64,000 bases of DNA from Zygnema cylindricum (GCA_037447655.1 JBBHKE010001106.1:124642-188641), one strand, 5' to 3'; shown: positions 21,085 to 32,593, counted from the first letter of the stretch. The notes: a model not told the origin generated them from the letters alone. Translations and numbers: made by a program.

Positions 21085-21725
21085 TGAAATTCTATGGGCT
21101 CCATAGCCCACAGAATTCGCATATCCAAAAGAAGCTAATCTAGATAGTGCCGACTCCAAGTTGATATAAACCCAAATGAATGATCCCTTGACAATCAAAA
21201 CCCCAATACACCTTCAACCTTGTGAAGAGAAGACCTTTTGTGTGCTCAGTTCCACCACATAATGGAAAGCTTGAATATGTGTTTTGGACAATACTCCCCA
21301 CTTTGACTTTCCCACTAAATAAGTGCCACCCTGGCACGCAAAGACTTTGACCGACTACACCCCTGTGTAGCTTAGACTACCCTGAGTCGGCAGCAAAAAG
21401 AATCACTGAATTTGCTCACCCGAGCATTAAGTTATGGCTGGTCAAAGATGACCTTTATAGTTACAAGCTCTCTTAGAGAGAGGTACCTAAATATCACTAA
21501 GTCTTGGTCTGCCTACTCACGACTACCTACTACTAAACCCTAGTCCAATAGGAACACTATAAAGTACAAGAAGGTACAATGGGCGATGTACTTATTGTAC
21601 GTCCATTGTACGACAAGGTCTACAAGGTGACACCTGTCAAATCGGAAGCCATGGTTCCTCCTCCCATCTTCTCCGGTATCAAATAATGTGGCGCCACGTG
21701 GCAACGCGTGACGCTATCTCCGTAT
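21085..21725 (-). mobile_element. 5' LTR of C1, outer part
   Basis: Nearly identical to the 3' LTR at 17996. It is interrupted at CGTAT by a solo LTR and continues at 23042-23469. Confidence 0.9.
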
Positions 21726-23036
21726 TGAAATTCTATGGGCTCCATTGCCACACAGAATTCGCAGGTCCAAAGGAAGCTAATCTAGATAGTGCCGACTCCA
21801 AGTTAATATAAACCCAAATGATTGACCCCTTGACAATCAGAACCCCATTACAGCTTCACCCCTGTGAAGTAAGACTCTCTGTGTGCTCAGTTTCACTACA
21901 GAATGCAAAGTTAGAATATGAGTATAGGATAACATTCCCCACTTTGACTTTCCCTTAGAAATGCAGCCACCCAGGCAGGCAAAAACTCCGACCGACTACA
22001 CCCGTGTGTAGCCTGGACTCCCCTGAGTCCGCAACAACAAGAATCACTGAATTTGGTCAACTGAATTGATAGTTATGGCTGGCCAAAGTTTGACATTTAT
22101 ACAAGGTGCTCTCTGGGAGAGGCAGCTACCTACCAAAAAATATTCTAAGTTCTAAACCCCTCTCTAAACCCTCTAGTATTGAGGTACGGACCAATCACAT
22201 TACTGTATAGTACATAAAGGTACAGATGCCGGTGTACCTTTTGTACGGACATCGTACGACATGGCTCAAAAGTCAACAATTGTCCTATCTGGATTCGCTC
22301 TTGTATTCTCCGGAATTCCTGCCTCCAAATCTTATCTCTCCACGTGGCGCCAGGTCATACCGCGTCAGAAAACGGTACCGTACAAGAAAGTACTAGTGCC
22401 GGAGTACTTTCTGTACGTACATTGTACGATGTCGCCATAGTGCGACATTTGTCACTTCCGGGTTTGTTTTCTGCCGTTCCGTAAATTCCGTAATCCAGTA
22501 CGTTGTTGCCACGTGTCATCCGGAGTGGCGGAGTCCGCAAACCGCCAAATTGTCCTTTCCTCGAGACCGGCGCTAACCACGGCCGTCCGATTCATATAGA
22601 GATTAAATACGAACCGTCGAAACAAATGTCCGTACTATTTGTTTCGTCCGGTACTAATAGTATAACTGATTCTATGTTCTATAGACCGTAACCCAGTTAA
22701 ATGGAATTCCCTACCTGTAACTAGATAAATATCTATCAAACCCTATATGTTCTAGCACTGGTCCTAGACTAAATGGACAAAGCTAACTCCTATTGGACGA
22801 TTCACCGACGGTAGGTACCAGGATCAATTCCTGGGTCCGTCAACTGCCTTTTTGGTAAACATACCTTTATTATCTATTCCTGTCTCTCTGGAGAGCCTAG
22901 GAAGCCATGGCTCTAGATCCCTTTCCAGCCTTCAGTGACTACGACAAGTGTGGGGGCTTGGAGAAGGGAGTCAGGGGCAGACTGCCTCTACTCTTTTCTA
23001 TCTAATAAAGACCTAGAAAATACCCAAATATCAACA
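21726..23036 (-). mobile_element. Solo LTR, C family, with internal duplication
   Basis: It is flanked by the perfect duplication CGTAT (21721-21725, 23037-23041). At 1311 bp it is about 200 bp longer than its relatives. The GTAC-palindrome and G-box segment occurs twice (about 22200-22365 and 22375-22550), so an internal duplication explains the extra length. It is the innermost and therefore the youngest layer of this branch of the nest. Confidence 0.9.
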
Positions 23037-23041
23037 CGTAT

Positions 23042-24069
23042 GCCGCCAAAAGCTCACTTCGCGTGGCGGCTATAATGCCGGCCGTCCGATCAAAACATAT
23101 TTTACATGGTTCAGATTCGCGTACATGCATGAATTGCTCCTTTTGGTTAGTCTGCTGTTAAGTAATTGTTGCGTTAATGTTTATATATCTTTGAAACCCG
23201 TCATGTGTATAGTTTTGGTAACGTCTTATTGGATAAGGCTTACGTCTACATAGCGAACCACAGTCCCAGGTTCAAATCCGGTTTAGAGCAGCATATTGGC
23301 CACCTATCAGTTTTCCTGCCTGTTTTTGCCTGTTTCTTCTTTTTGACTATGGGGGCAGCCATGGCTATCTTTGTCTTCCAGTGACTACGACAAGTATGGA
23401 TGACTTAGACAAGACCATCTAACAAACACATAGAATAAATTCAGACCTGGAAAATACACAAATTTAACACGTACATTCCTCGGAATTCCTATGACCGAAT
23501 GTCATCTCTCCACGTGGCTCCAGGTCATGCCACGTCACAAAACGCCAAGGTGACCATTCCGGGATTTCGGTGATGACGTGCGCCGTCGAATTCGTAATGA
23601 GACGTAATCGTAGCCGTTATAATTACTTGCGAGATATTTGTTTCGCTGTCGAACAAATGCGAGGTATTCATTCTGAAATGATGTCGTACTAAAACTGTAT
23701 CTATGCACGCCGTATCTAGTTTTAGTTAAATGGATTTCTTACACTCTAAATGTATATATATCTATCACACTCTATAGCATTTAGCATTGGTCCTAGTCTA
23801 GTAGGATAAAGCTGACCGCTATCGGCCAACTTGACGAACCGAAGGTACCGGGTTCAAATCCCTGGTCCGTCAGTACTATTTTTAGTAACCTACTAAAAAT
23901 AACTGCCTGTTGAACTAACGCAGCCATGGATCATCCACCCTCTTTATCCTTCAGTGACTACAACAAGTATGGGGGCTAGAGAGAGGAGGTGGAGGCAGGG
24001 TGTCTGTCCTTTTCTTTTCATAACATATTTAAACCTAGAAAATACTATAGAAATCTATGAATTTCAACA
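23042..24069 (-). mobile_element. Inner remainders of C1 and E2 5' LTRs
   Basis: 23042-23469 completes the C1 5' LTR, and 23475-24069 completes the E2 5' LTR, ending TTTCAACA. CGTAC at 23470-23474 is the duplication between them. The tRNA-like module of E2 recurs here (GGTTCAAATCC near 23855). Confidence 0.88.
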
Positions 24070-24266
24070 CACTTTCCATCTCCATATACAAACAAGAAAG
24101 ATAATTACAGTAATCTAACATCTTTCCTCATTTGTAAGTGTAACTCACTAGCTTTTGCTCAGCCAACTGGAGCTCTTGAATAGTTCCAGCTGTATAAATC
24201 TCCACCAAACTCATCCACAACTCCTCGGTCTTGTAAATGTGAAGATGAAGAGTGGCCAAAGCTTTA
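24070..24266 (-). pseudogene. E1 gag fragment
   Basis: It resumes E1 gag at the second CACTT copy with the B-family text (YTYK..MLDYCNDLSCLYMEME on the minus strand). It stops abruptly near 24266. About 14 unexplained bases then lead into C-family gag, so this is a rearrangement junction and not a retrotransposon end. Confidence 0.75.
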
Positions 24267-24280
24267 GTAAATGTAAAAGA

Positions 24281-24930
24281 TGATTAGTGTATTAATCTTT
24301 CTTTCCTCAGCTTCTACATATCCCGCACTAGCTAGCTCAACATATAACGCAACAATATCATTGCAAAACACTATCATGTTACCGCCTTTATAAACATAGG
24401 CCTCTATTTCTTGTTTTACTAACTGATGCCTTTGTATAGTCTCACTCTTATAAATCTGAATTAGTATTTCCCAAATTTCCGAAGACTTGGTTAGTTCTAA
24501 AAGAGTGATAGCTATGGACTTAGACACATATATAAGTATGAGATGTTTTGCTATAGTTTTTTTATATTCCCAAATTTTTCTGTCATTTTCTTCTGTTTTT
24601 GGTTCAGTTCTAACCCCCACAAGTGGAACCGTAGCGGAGAGCCTAGCTCCCCTCACCATAGGTGTCCCTTTTTCCTTCTCCCCTATTTCCCCATTCACGG
24701 CAAGGTTTTTCCCTTCACCTTCCGTTGCATGTGAACTCCGGTTGATATTATGGGCAGCCTCAGATGATTCTCCATAGTAAGCTCCTCCAAAGCCACGTGG
24801 CGGACATCTCACTTGTACCGAAACAATTCCACATAAGTGCTTCTCGAAAAGCAATCCCTCCATTGTAAACTCCCAATAAGTGAAGTTTGTTGCATCAAAC
24901 ATAGGCACCCTAGATGGTGGGCCCATAACC
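24281..24930 (-). pseudogene. C-family gag fragment with duplicated insertion
   Basis: The C-family gag N-terminal two thirds, beginning across the PBS with MEPIEFQVMGPPSRVPMFDA and continuing NFTYWEFTMEGLLFEKHLCG. It is open for 236 residues including the LTR-encoded start. It is cut at the rearrangement junction near 24281. Together with the LTR at 24931 it is what remains of the C element that in the other copy (9828) has shrunk to a solo LTR. Confidence 0.8.
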
Positions 24931-26048
24931 TGAAATTCTATGGGTTCCATTGCCACACAGAATTCGCAGATCAAAAAAAGCTAATCTAGATAGTGCCAGC
25001 TCCAAGTTTATATAAACCCAAATGATTGACCCCTTGACAATCTGAACCCCATTACTGCTTCACCCTTGTGAAATAAGACTTTCTGTGTGCTCGGTTCCAC
25101 CACATAATGCAAAGTTAGAATATGAGATTTGGACATATTCACCCACTTTGACTTTCCCTTAGAAATGCAGCCACACTAGCTGGCAATCACTCTGACCGAC
25201 TACACCCCTGTGTAGCGTAGACTCCCCTGAGTCTGCAGCAAAAAGAATCATTGAATTTGGTCAACTAAGTTAATAGATATGGTTGGCCAAAGTTTGCCTT
25301 TTATAGAAGATGCTCTCTGAGAGAGGCGGCTACCTACCCAAAATATTCTAAGTCCTATTCCCTCTCTAAAACCCCTTCTATTGAAGTACGGCGCCAATCA
25401 CAAGACTGTACCAAACAGAGAAGTAAAGGCGTCGGTGTACTTTTTGTACGGCAGATGTACGACGGGCCATACAGGTGACATCTGTCATATCCGATCTTGT
25501 TGTCTTGCACTCCGGAAATTCCGCAACCACGTACGATGTCGCCACGTGTCATCCGGAGTGGCGGCGCCCGAAAACACCAAGGCAGCCTTTCCGGAATCCC
25601 GGCTTGCACCACGGCCGTCGATTTCACATCGCCTTTTTATCCGGACCGTCGAAACAAATGTCGTAACATTTGTTTCGTGCGGCATAAAAGGTACAGCGGG
25701 TTCTATGCCAAAGATTCCGTCCTTATACAAATACCTATCGTACCCTATATGTCCTAGCACTGATCCTAGTCTACAGGATAAAGTTGTCACCTACCGGCTA
25801 ATCTAACAGACGTGAAGTACCAAGATCATATCCCGGAGCCGGCAGTCTTTTTGGTACAGACTAAGTAGTACCCTATTTTCTGTCATCTTAGACAACATAG
25901 GCAGCCATGGTTCTAGTGCTCTCTCCAGTCTTCAGTGACTATAACAAGTATGGGGACTGGAGAGTGGAGTGAGAAGCAGACTGCCTTTGCTTTATTTCTT
26001 CCTTTTATTTTTCATAATTTAGACCTAGAAAATACATAACTTTCAACA
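24931..26048 (-). mobile_element. C-family 5' LTR, duplicate of the 9828 copy
   Basis: A 1118-bp LTR followed by AGTTG (26049-26053) and the same E1 integrase text found after the solo LTR at 10943. The whole stretch 24931-26231 is a near-identical duplicate of about 9828-11127, including the host sequence. Both therefore descend from one insertion event followed by duplication. Confidence 0.88.
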
Positions 26049-26231
26049 AGTTGATGCTTCAGACTTTGATTTTAGAAAGTATACTCTAGAGTATCTAGAC
26101 CAATCATCGGTTATTGTCATCATAAACATTTTTCCTCCAATCGAAGGTACATTTGCAGGTCCCCAAATATTTGTGTGGACCAAATCTAATACTTTCTCAC
26201 CTCTATATGTGGCGGCTTTGGGAAAGGGAAG
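26049..26231 (-). pseudogene. Integrase fragment of the duplicated outer element
   Basis: It encodes part of the integrase N-terminal side (DLVHTNIWGPANVPS and TDDWSRYSRVYFLK) and ends at HRLPFPKAATY, where element A is inserted. The matching sequence upstream of it is missing between here and 38461. Confidence 0.85.
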
Positions 26232-27287
26232 TGAAACTATGAGACCTCCATAAGTCCTCAGATTGGACAGCTTCCAAGAAGCCTGTAGGATAACCCTGAC
26301 CCATTTGTGTTTCAGCAAAAATTACTGCCACCCTAGCAGAAAATAACTCTGACCAACTTCACCCCTGTGAAGGCAAGACTCCCCTGAGTCGATAGCAAAA
26401 AGAATCTCTGAATTTGCTCCCCTGAGTAGTAAGTTATGGAGGGTCAAAGTTGACCTTTTGTACAAAAGCTCTCTGGGAGAGAGGGTCCTATCTTCTAATT
26501 TTTCTAAGTCCTATCTCTCTCACAGACTCTATCTACTGATGTACGGAGCCAATCAGATTTCAGTTCTGTACACATAAGTACAGCTGCCGGTGTACTTTCT
26601 GTACGGACACTGTACGACATGGCCTAAATGTAGAAACGTGGTATGTCCGGATTCGCTCCCTTAATCTTCGGAGATGCCGCGATCCAATGTCATTCCGCCA
26701 CGTGTCATCCGATGTGGTGATGACCACAAACCGCCGAAAATCCTCTTCCGCGATATCGGCGTTAATTTCGGCCGTCCGATTAAATTCACATTTAATCGTA
26801 GCCGTAATAAATATATGCGCGGTATTCGTTTCACTAAAGAAATAAATGTGCGGTATTTGTTTTGTATTCGTACCGGAATCCGTACTTTTACATTTACTGG
26901 ATATATGTCTTCGTAAAATGTTACAATTAAATGAACTATCCTACGTTTAAATGTTTAAATAATTATCAAACCCTGTAGTACGTAACACTACTTCTAGACT
27001 TAACGGCTAAGGCTAACGGCTACCGGCTGTCTGCTGGCCGGTAGGTACCAGGATCAAATCCTGTGGCCGGCACATTTCTTTTAGTAAATAGAACCCCTAA
27101 CTAAAATATATTTTTCCGTAAACCTCTGGATAGCCTAGGTAGCCATGGCTCTAGCTCCCTCTCCAATTTCTCAGTGACTGCGACAAGTTTGAGAGTTAGA
27201 GAGAGAAGTTAGAGGTAGACTGCCTCGGCTTCTATCTTATTTCTATTCAGACCTAGAAAATACTTTAAAAGACCATTAATTTCTACA
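26232..27287 (-). mobile_element. 3' LTR of element A
   Basis: It ends TTTCTACA before the polypurine tract (minus-strand AAGGGGAG). U5 hairpins CTTCAC-CCCT-GTGAAG (26357-26372) and GACTC-CCCT-GAGTC (26377-26390) are present. The tRNA-like B box is degenerate (ATCAAATCC near 27052), within a CCAGG...CCTG stem. Confidence 0.88.
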
Positions 27288-29430
27288 CTCCCCTTATTTT
27301 CTAGTCAATCTTTAATTTCATACCACACTTTTCCCTGCAGAAAATTAGCTTAGGGGAAGGCACAGGTTTGGTCATCATATCTGCTACCATCTCACTATCT
27401 GGTCGGTACTCTAAACTGATTATTTTGTTTTCTACTTTCTCTCTAACAAAGCTGAGTCTAATGTCCATGTGTTTAGCTTTAAAATGATGTTTAAGATTGG
27501 TAGAAATAGCGATTGCTGCCTAATTATCACAAAAAAAAATCTGCACACCACTCTTAAGGTGACTAAGCTCACCAAGCAAAGACTTGACCCACAACAATTC
27601 TTTTACAGCAGAGCAAGAGGCCATATACTCAGCCTCCATGGTGGACTGAGCAATAACTTTTTGTTGTTTGCTACTCCAACAGCAAGCCCCATCACCCACA
27701 TATAATACATATCCAGAAGTGCATCTCCTCATCGGAGCATCACCATAACTAGCATCACTCGAAGTAGTGATGTCAGTATTCTCCCCACCCAAATGCAACA
27801 ATAGATCCCTAGTTCGTATCAAATATCTAAGGACTCTCTTAGCTGCTTCCCAATCCCTTTTAGTGGGAGCATTTAGACTTCTAGTCAGCACTCCTACAGC
27901 TGCAGCTAAATCCGGCAGGGTACAATTCATAAAGTAGATTAGACTTCCCACTACTTCCTTGTAAAGAATAGTCTGCATGAACTTCTGTTCTTCAGGAGAT
28001 AATTCCTCGTCTAAGACTATGACTCCTTCTTCCTCACTCCCCTCACTTCCCTTCTTCAACTCCATTGGAGTTGTACAACTATTAGCTTTATCCATTTGAA
28101 ATTTTTCAAGCATGTTCTCTATTGCTTCCTTTTGAGTCAATCTTATAATTTTTCTTTTTCGGTCTCTCTCTACTTCAATTCCCAAAATATATTTTACTTC
28201 CCCCATATCCTTCATTTCAAATCTCCCCTTAAGATCGGTTTTCAGTTTATTAATTTTTTCCATTGATTTACTTAAGACAAACAAATCATCAACATAAATT
28301 GCAATAAATATAAAACCTTCCTCATCTTCGAAAACATAGATTGAGTGATCTGAGCTGATCTGGATATATCCTAGACCGGTAAGAAACTCATCAAGCTTCT
28401 TATTCCACTGTCGAGGCGCCTGTTTCAAACCATAAAGAGATTTAATCAGCCGGCATACCTTACTCTTTTCTCCTTCCTCCACAAACCCTTTGGGTTCTCG
28501 CATGAAGATCTCCTCTTCCAATTCTCCATGCAAAAAGGTTGTCTTGATGTCCATCTGGTGCACTTCCATGTCTTCCACTGCTGCCAGGGTGAGAAGTATG
28601 CGGACGGAGGGAAATCTGACCACCGGGGCAAAGGTTTCCTCGTAGTCAATTCCCTTCTTTTGTGTATATCCCTTTGCCACTAATCGGGCCTTGTAGCGCT
28701 TGATTGTGTTATCTGGGTTCAGTTTTAATTTGAAAACCCACTTACAACCGATTGGTTTTGGGTTAGGTGGATAATCCACCAGCTCCCAAGTATCGGCTGC
28801 CATAATTGAGGCCATCTCCTCATTGATGGATGTCTTCCACCGATTTTTTTCTGGACAAGTCATCGCCTCTCCATAAGTTTGAGGTTCATCTTGATGAGAT
28901 AGTTTAGTTACCTTGTTATTAACCTGTTTTTCTTGTAGTCTTTTGCTACTTCTCCTTCCCCCCTCAAAATCTGAGGCCGGAATAGATGGTTCTCGTGGAT
29001 TCTTTCGAACAAACTCGGCTTCTCCCCTATCCCTTGATTCCGAATCAATTTCCACCGCATCTTCCGCTTCGAGTAGAGTTTTCACTGGAGTTTCCACAGC
29101 CGAGTCCTTTTCGGTATGATTTGTATCTGCAAGAATGTCATCTTCTCTAAAACCTGGATAGTTAGGAAGCTGAAAGTCATCGGAATTTTCTGACTCAAAT
29201 CTGATTTTTACTGACTTTGTATATTTGAAGGGATCCACAGACTTTCCTTCATCAATAACTACTAGATGCTTTACTAAGATTATATCTTCCCTTTTTAGAT
29301 CATAAACTCTATATCCTTTAACATCCTCATCATATCCTAATAAGTATCCCGGTTTTCCTTTAGGATCTAGCTTCCAATTAGACCGATCTGTATCTAGACT
29401 GAATACTTGACTGTTGAAAACCTTAAAGTG
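27288..29430 (-). pseudogene. Element A integrase C-terminus, RT and RNase H
   Basis: An open frame of 572 residues (27520-29238) with RT motifs PIGCKWVFKLKLNPDN, MDIKTTFLHGELEEEIFM, LKQAPRQWNKKLDEFL and the catalytic YVDD in IAIYVDDLFVLSKS. RNase H motifs SSDASYGDAPMRRC and TMEAEYMASCS follow, up to FCDN, where CAG has become TAG. The frame continues after that stop to about 27300 with KHMDIRLSFVREK. Upstream, the GYDEDVKGYRVYD block lies at 29240-29430. Only point nonsense mutations are evident here. Confidence 0.9.
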
Positions 29431-29445
29431 AGATATGTTTGGTTT

Positions 29446-30528
29446 TCAACCTGTCCATCTCTCATAAGGTGTTTGATCTTTTATAGTTGAAGTAAGAACT
29501 CTATTTTTGAGGTAATTAGCACAGTTCATTGCTTCTGCCGAAAACCTTTTTCCTATCTTTTTATCTGACAACATACTTCTAGCACTATCACTTAGTGTTC
29601 TATTTAACCTTTCAGCTACCCCATTCTGTTTCGGGTTTTCTGGAACTGTCTTTTGGTGTTGGACCCCATCTTCCCTCAGAAAATCCTCAAACTGGTTAGA
29701 AGTATACTCTCCACCATTGTCACTCCTTATTCTGTTGATTAGAGTTTCATGGAGTTTTTCGCTCCATGCTTTATATTGTCTAAAACAATCATGAGCTTCG
29801 GACTTGTTTTTCAAAAAATACACTCGGGAATACCGAGACCAATCATCAGTGATAGTCATCATAAATCTCTTCCCCCCCGGTGAGGGCACTTTAGCCGGTC
29901 CCCAAATATCTATGTGTACTAGATCTAGAATTTTTTCTACCTTATAGGTGGCTGTTTTAGGAAAGGGTAATCTGTGTGTTTTACCTTGAGCACATCCACT
30001 ACAATCACTTATATTATCATTCTCACTAAACTTAATCCCTTCCACCACTCCCATATTTTTCATCTCTCTTAACTTGTCTAGATTCACATGCCCAAGCCTC
30101 TTATGCCACATCATAATATCATGAACACCAGCATAATAAAGTTTCTTCTTTTCATTACTTAAAACTAGCCTAAACATCCCATGGCTACCTTTCACAGCAA
30201 TGAAATAGACATCCTCCTCAAAACTAGCAGTAAAGACTCCTTCCCTAATGCTAGTAAAAAAACCCTTATCATCTAATACGGATGTAGAGATGAGGTTTTT
30301 GTTCAGCTCCGGAATAAACAATACATCGGAGAATGTTGCTATGGATGTCTTTCCTTCTACTAACACTTTCAAATCTACCGATCCTACAAGAGTAGTGGTG
30401 ATTTTCCTCCCATCCCCGTACTCTATCTCTACGGTGGGAATATTTCTTATCTTAGTGAAATGGTGCCTATCCTTACACATGTGCATGGAGGCACTTGAAT
30501 CTAGAATCCAGCCTGCTTCACCTTTCAA
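29446..30528 (-). pseudogene. Element A protease and integrase (360-residue frame)
   Basis: Begins GWILDSSASMHMC, the protease site with DSGAS changed to DSSAS. It continues through the protease body, WHKRLGHVNLDKL and CSGCAQGKTHRLPF (zinc domain), and the integrase core DLVHIDIWGPAKVPSPGGKR, RIRSDNGGEYTSNQFEDFLR and NPKQNGVAERLNRTLSDSAR. It ends at YERWTG, where an Arg codon has become TGA and the same frame goes on at 29443. The integrase catalytic D, D and E are all present. Confidence 0.9.
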
Positions 30529-30719
30529 TCCACCGTAAGCACAATTTGCCTTCGTGGTATTTCGACCTCGTTTTTCGCCTCCAACTCCTCATCTAAAAGG
30601 AGCTCATCGTCCTTGTCCTCGGATTCCGCCTCATGTACCTGTGTCGTAAGGGCCTTTTTCTTTCCTCTTGGGGTACCACCGGTCTACCCCTCCTTTAACC
30701 GAAGCTCAGTTAGCTTAGG

Positions 30720-31632
30720 TCACTCTGCCATATAGTGCCCAGGTTTCTTACAAAAATGACATAAACCTTTGGGAGCCCTTGGTCCGAACTCGTCGGTCTG
30801 ATTTTTTGCTCCCTCCCCCCATAGTTTCTGACCGGTTTCCGGGAATCGTTGTTCCTCCAACCGGTCGCAATTGCCAAGGCTTGGCCACTCTTTCCTCCCT
30901 TCGGATCTCAATCATATTCTCCCGAACGAGAATCATCCCTACCACTGAGTTCCATATCCACCTTGAGTCTGGGAAGTCCTGCACACGGTTGAGTATGTTC
31001 TCGAACTCATCGGGTAACTTCATCAGTAAACAGTTAACCTTTTCTTTTTCAGTAAAATCTTTTCCCGCACTCTCTAGCTCCATGAAGAGTGTAGCAAGCT
31101 CATTGCAAAAATCCAACATCTTCCCCCCTATGTATACATACTCCTTAACTTTTTGATCAGCCAACTGTTGTTGCTGTATCGTACCACTTCGGTACATCTC
31201 TATGAGAGCCATCCAAAGATCGGATGCTCTTTCAACCTGCAAATGAGGACATGCAAGTCCTTGAGTGAGATGGAGTAGGATGAAGTGCTTTGCCGCCATA
31301 TTATTGAAGTCCCAGGTTTCAGTATCATTCTCGTCGTTCCTCGGAATAGGTGACATGAATGCCGAACCAGTTGCTATTGGTGTGGTCGCCTCCTTCTCCT
31401 TTCCTTTGTCCACCACCTCTCCTTCATTTGTTTCCTCCGTTGAAGGTGGATCCTCTAATCTGGTGAATCTGCTTCCTCCAAACCCTGGAGGAATTCTAAG
31501 ACTTGATGGACGCCCCAACCGTCCACTCACTATCCCCCAAAACCTTTTTTCGCATAGAACTCCTATCATCAAACTTTCCCAGTATATGAAGCAACTTCCA
31601 TTAAAGATTGGTACCCTAGAGGGTGGGCCCAT
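30720..31632 (-). pseudogene. Element A gag
   Basis: Starts at the ATG inside the primer-binding site (MGPPSRVPIFNGSCFIYWES), because a TAG in the LTR end blocks any upstream start. It is open for 294 residues with NMAAKHFILLHLTQGLACPH, ASDLWMALIEMYRSGTIQQQ, YVYIGGKMLDFCNELATLF and LLMKLPDEFENILNRVQDF. A frameshift near 30850 moves the zinc knuckle (CHFCKKPGHYMAE) to the adjacent frame at 30720-30911. Repairing one shift would be needed to join gag to pol. Confidence 0.88.
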
Positions 31633-31636
31633 AACC
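31622..31636 (-). promoter_or_regulatory. Element A primer-binding site (half-tRNA-iMet)
   Basis: GGTGGGCCCATAACC, immediately next to the LTR, matches the anticodon arm of initiator tRNA-Met over 15 bases. The complement carries the gag start ATG opposite the CAT anticodon. Confidence 0.85.
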
Positions 31637-31706
31637 TAGAACTCTGAGACCTCCATAAGTCCTCAGAGTGGACAGCTTCCAAGAAGCCTCTATGATAACC
31701 ATGACC

Positions 31707-32593
31707 TTTTTTTTTTGGAAATAGAGATCGAAAATGGACTTTGGTAGGTGGATGTTTTTGGAGCATTGTCAAAATTCTACTTCACAGTCATTCGACAAAG
31801 AGTTACCAAATGTATTATGTTTAGTATTCATGTTTTTTCTCCAACTTTTCTGCGTGCACACTCGTCCAATTTTCATTGGAGACCGCCAATCGGAAGCAAA
31901 CAATCTTACTTTTCCATCGCAACCTTTGAATAAATAATTCGACTACTGTACCCGGGGAGAAAAATGTGTAGAAAGGCTGAAAAATACATCAACATTAATA
32001 GTGATAGTGTATTTCCGGCACTTTCAAAAAATAAACCCTTGAGGTCTTGCATTGTGGACTATCAACAACTGACTCTTGGAGTTCCTTAAGATTGATGAAG
32101 TAGTGAGCTGATGTGTGGGCTTGGGAAACAGATATCGTTGAGAAGACCTTATATCCTACATGAGGGTATGTATTTGGGAATGTTTGATGTTAAAATAAAA
32201 ATACTTGTAAAAATGCCTCTTATATGCACTCTAAATTTGATAAAGCTGATATTTGCAGAGTTCAATTGCATCCACAGTGCCTGGTGAGGGAGAGTTCCTA
32301 TTTGTATTTTTTCATTAATCAATTATGGTATTAGTTGCTAATTAAGTTTGACTGGTGGCAGATATATTAGGTTTTATAACAAATCCCAACGTTGTAGAAA
32401 TGAATACGCACAAAACTATTTCAATTCGAATTCAAGTTATAGGTAATAAAGAAAGTTAAGGAGGTATAAATAGTTGTGAATGTTTGTTGAAAATCAAACG
32501 GCTGAGAAGTAATGAGCAATATAAATAAATAATACTAATGAGTTGGTGGAAAGATTGTACGGTCTTTTCAGAGGGTGGAGGGACCTCTAAGAT
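31707..32593 (-). repeat. Dispersed repeat, copy 1, at a chimeric LTR junction
   Basis: A T-run (31707-31716) follows the broken A LTR, then AT-rich non-coding DNA. 31889-32584 is the reverse complement of 63305-64000 with a few percent mismatches and equal length (696 bp). On the minus strand it ends in poly(A), which suggests a retroposon, but no coding domain is seen. It sits between truncated LTRs of A and F, so its arrival coincided with, or was followed by, loss of target sequence. Confidence 0.7.

Larger units (their letters stand above)
17996..23469 (-). mobile_element. Copia element C1, pol-deleted, inside E2 LTR
   Basis: A complete element by its termini, flanked by the perfect duplication CGTAC (17991-17995, 23470-23474). 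The 3' LTR is 17996-19052 and the internal region only about 2.0 kb (19053-21084). The 5' LTR is 21085-21725 plus 23042-23469, interrupted by a solo LTR. Gag is present, while integrase and the RT core are absent. Its two LTRs are nearly identical where they can be compared, suggesting a recent insertion. Movement would have required enzymes from another element. Confidence 0.92.
12218..24069 (-). mobile_element. Copia element E2, complete but split by nested insertions
   Basis: Both ends are defined by TG...CA LTR termini and the perfect target duplication CACTT (12213-12217, 24070-24074) within E1 gag. The 3' LTR is 12218-13236, the internal region 13237-17573, and the 5' LTR 17574-17995 plus 23475-24069. 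Element C1 interrupts the 5' LTR. Gag and pol are recognisable throughout but carry a handful of stops and frameshifts, so this copy is not autonomous. Confidence 0.93.
26232..31706 (-). mobile_element. Copia element A, nearly complete
   Basis: The 3' LTR is 26232-27287 (1056 bp) and the internal region 27288-31636. Only the first 70 bp of the 5' LTR (31637-31706) remain. The left flank GGAAG (26227-26231) would be the target duplication, but its partner is lost. This is the best-preserved pol in the window: only isolated nonsense codons interrupt RT-RNase H and integrase. A is more diverged from E2, F and E1 than these are from each other. Confidence 0.9.
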
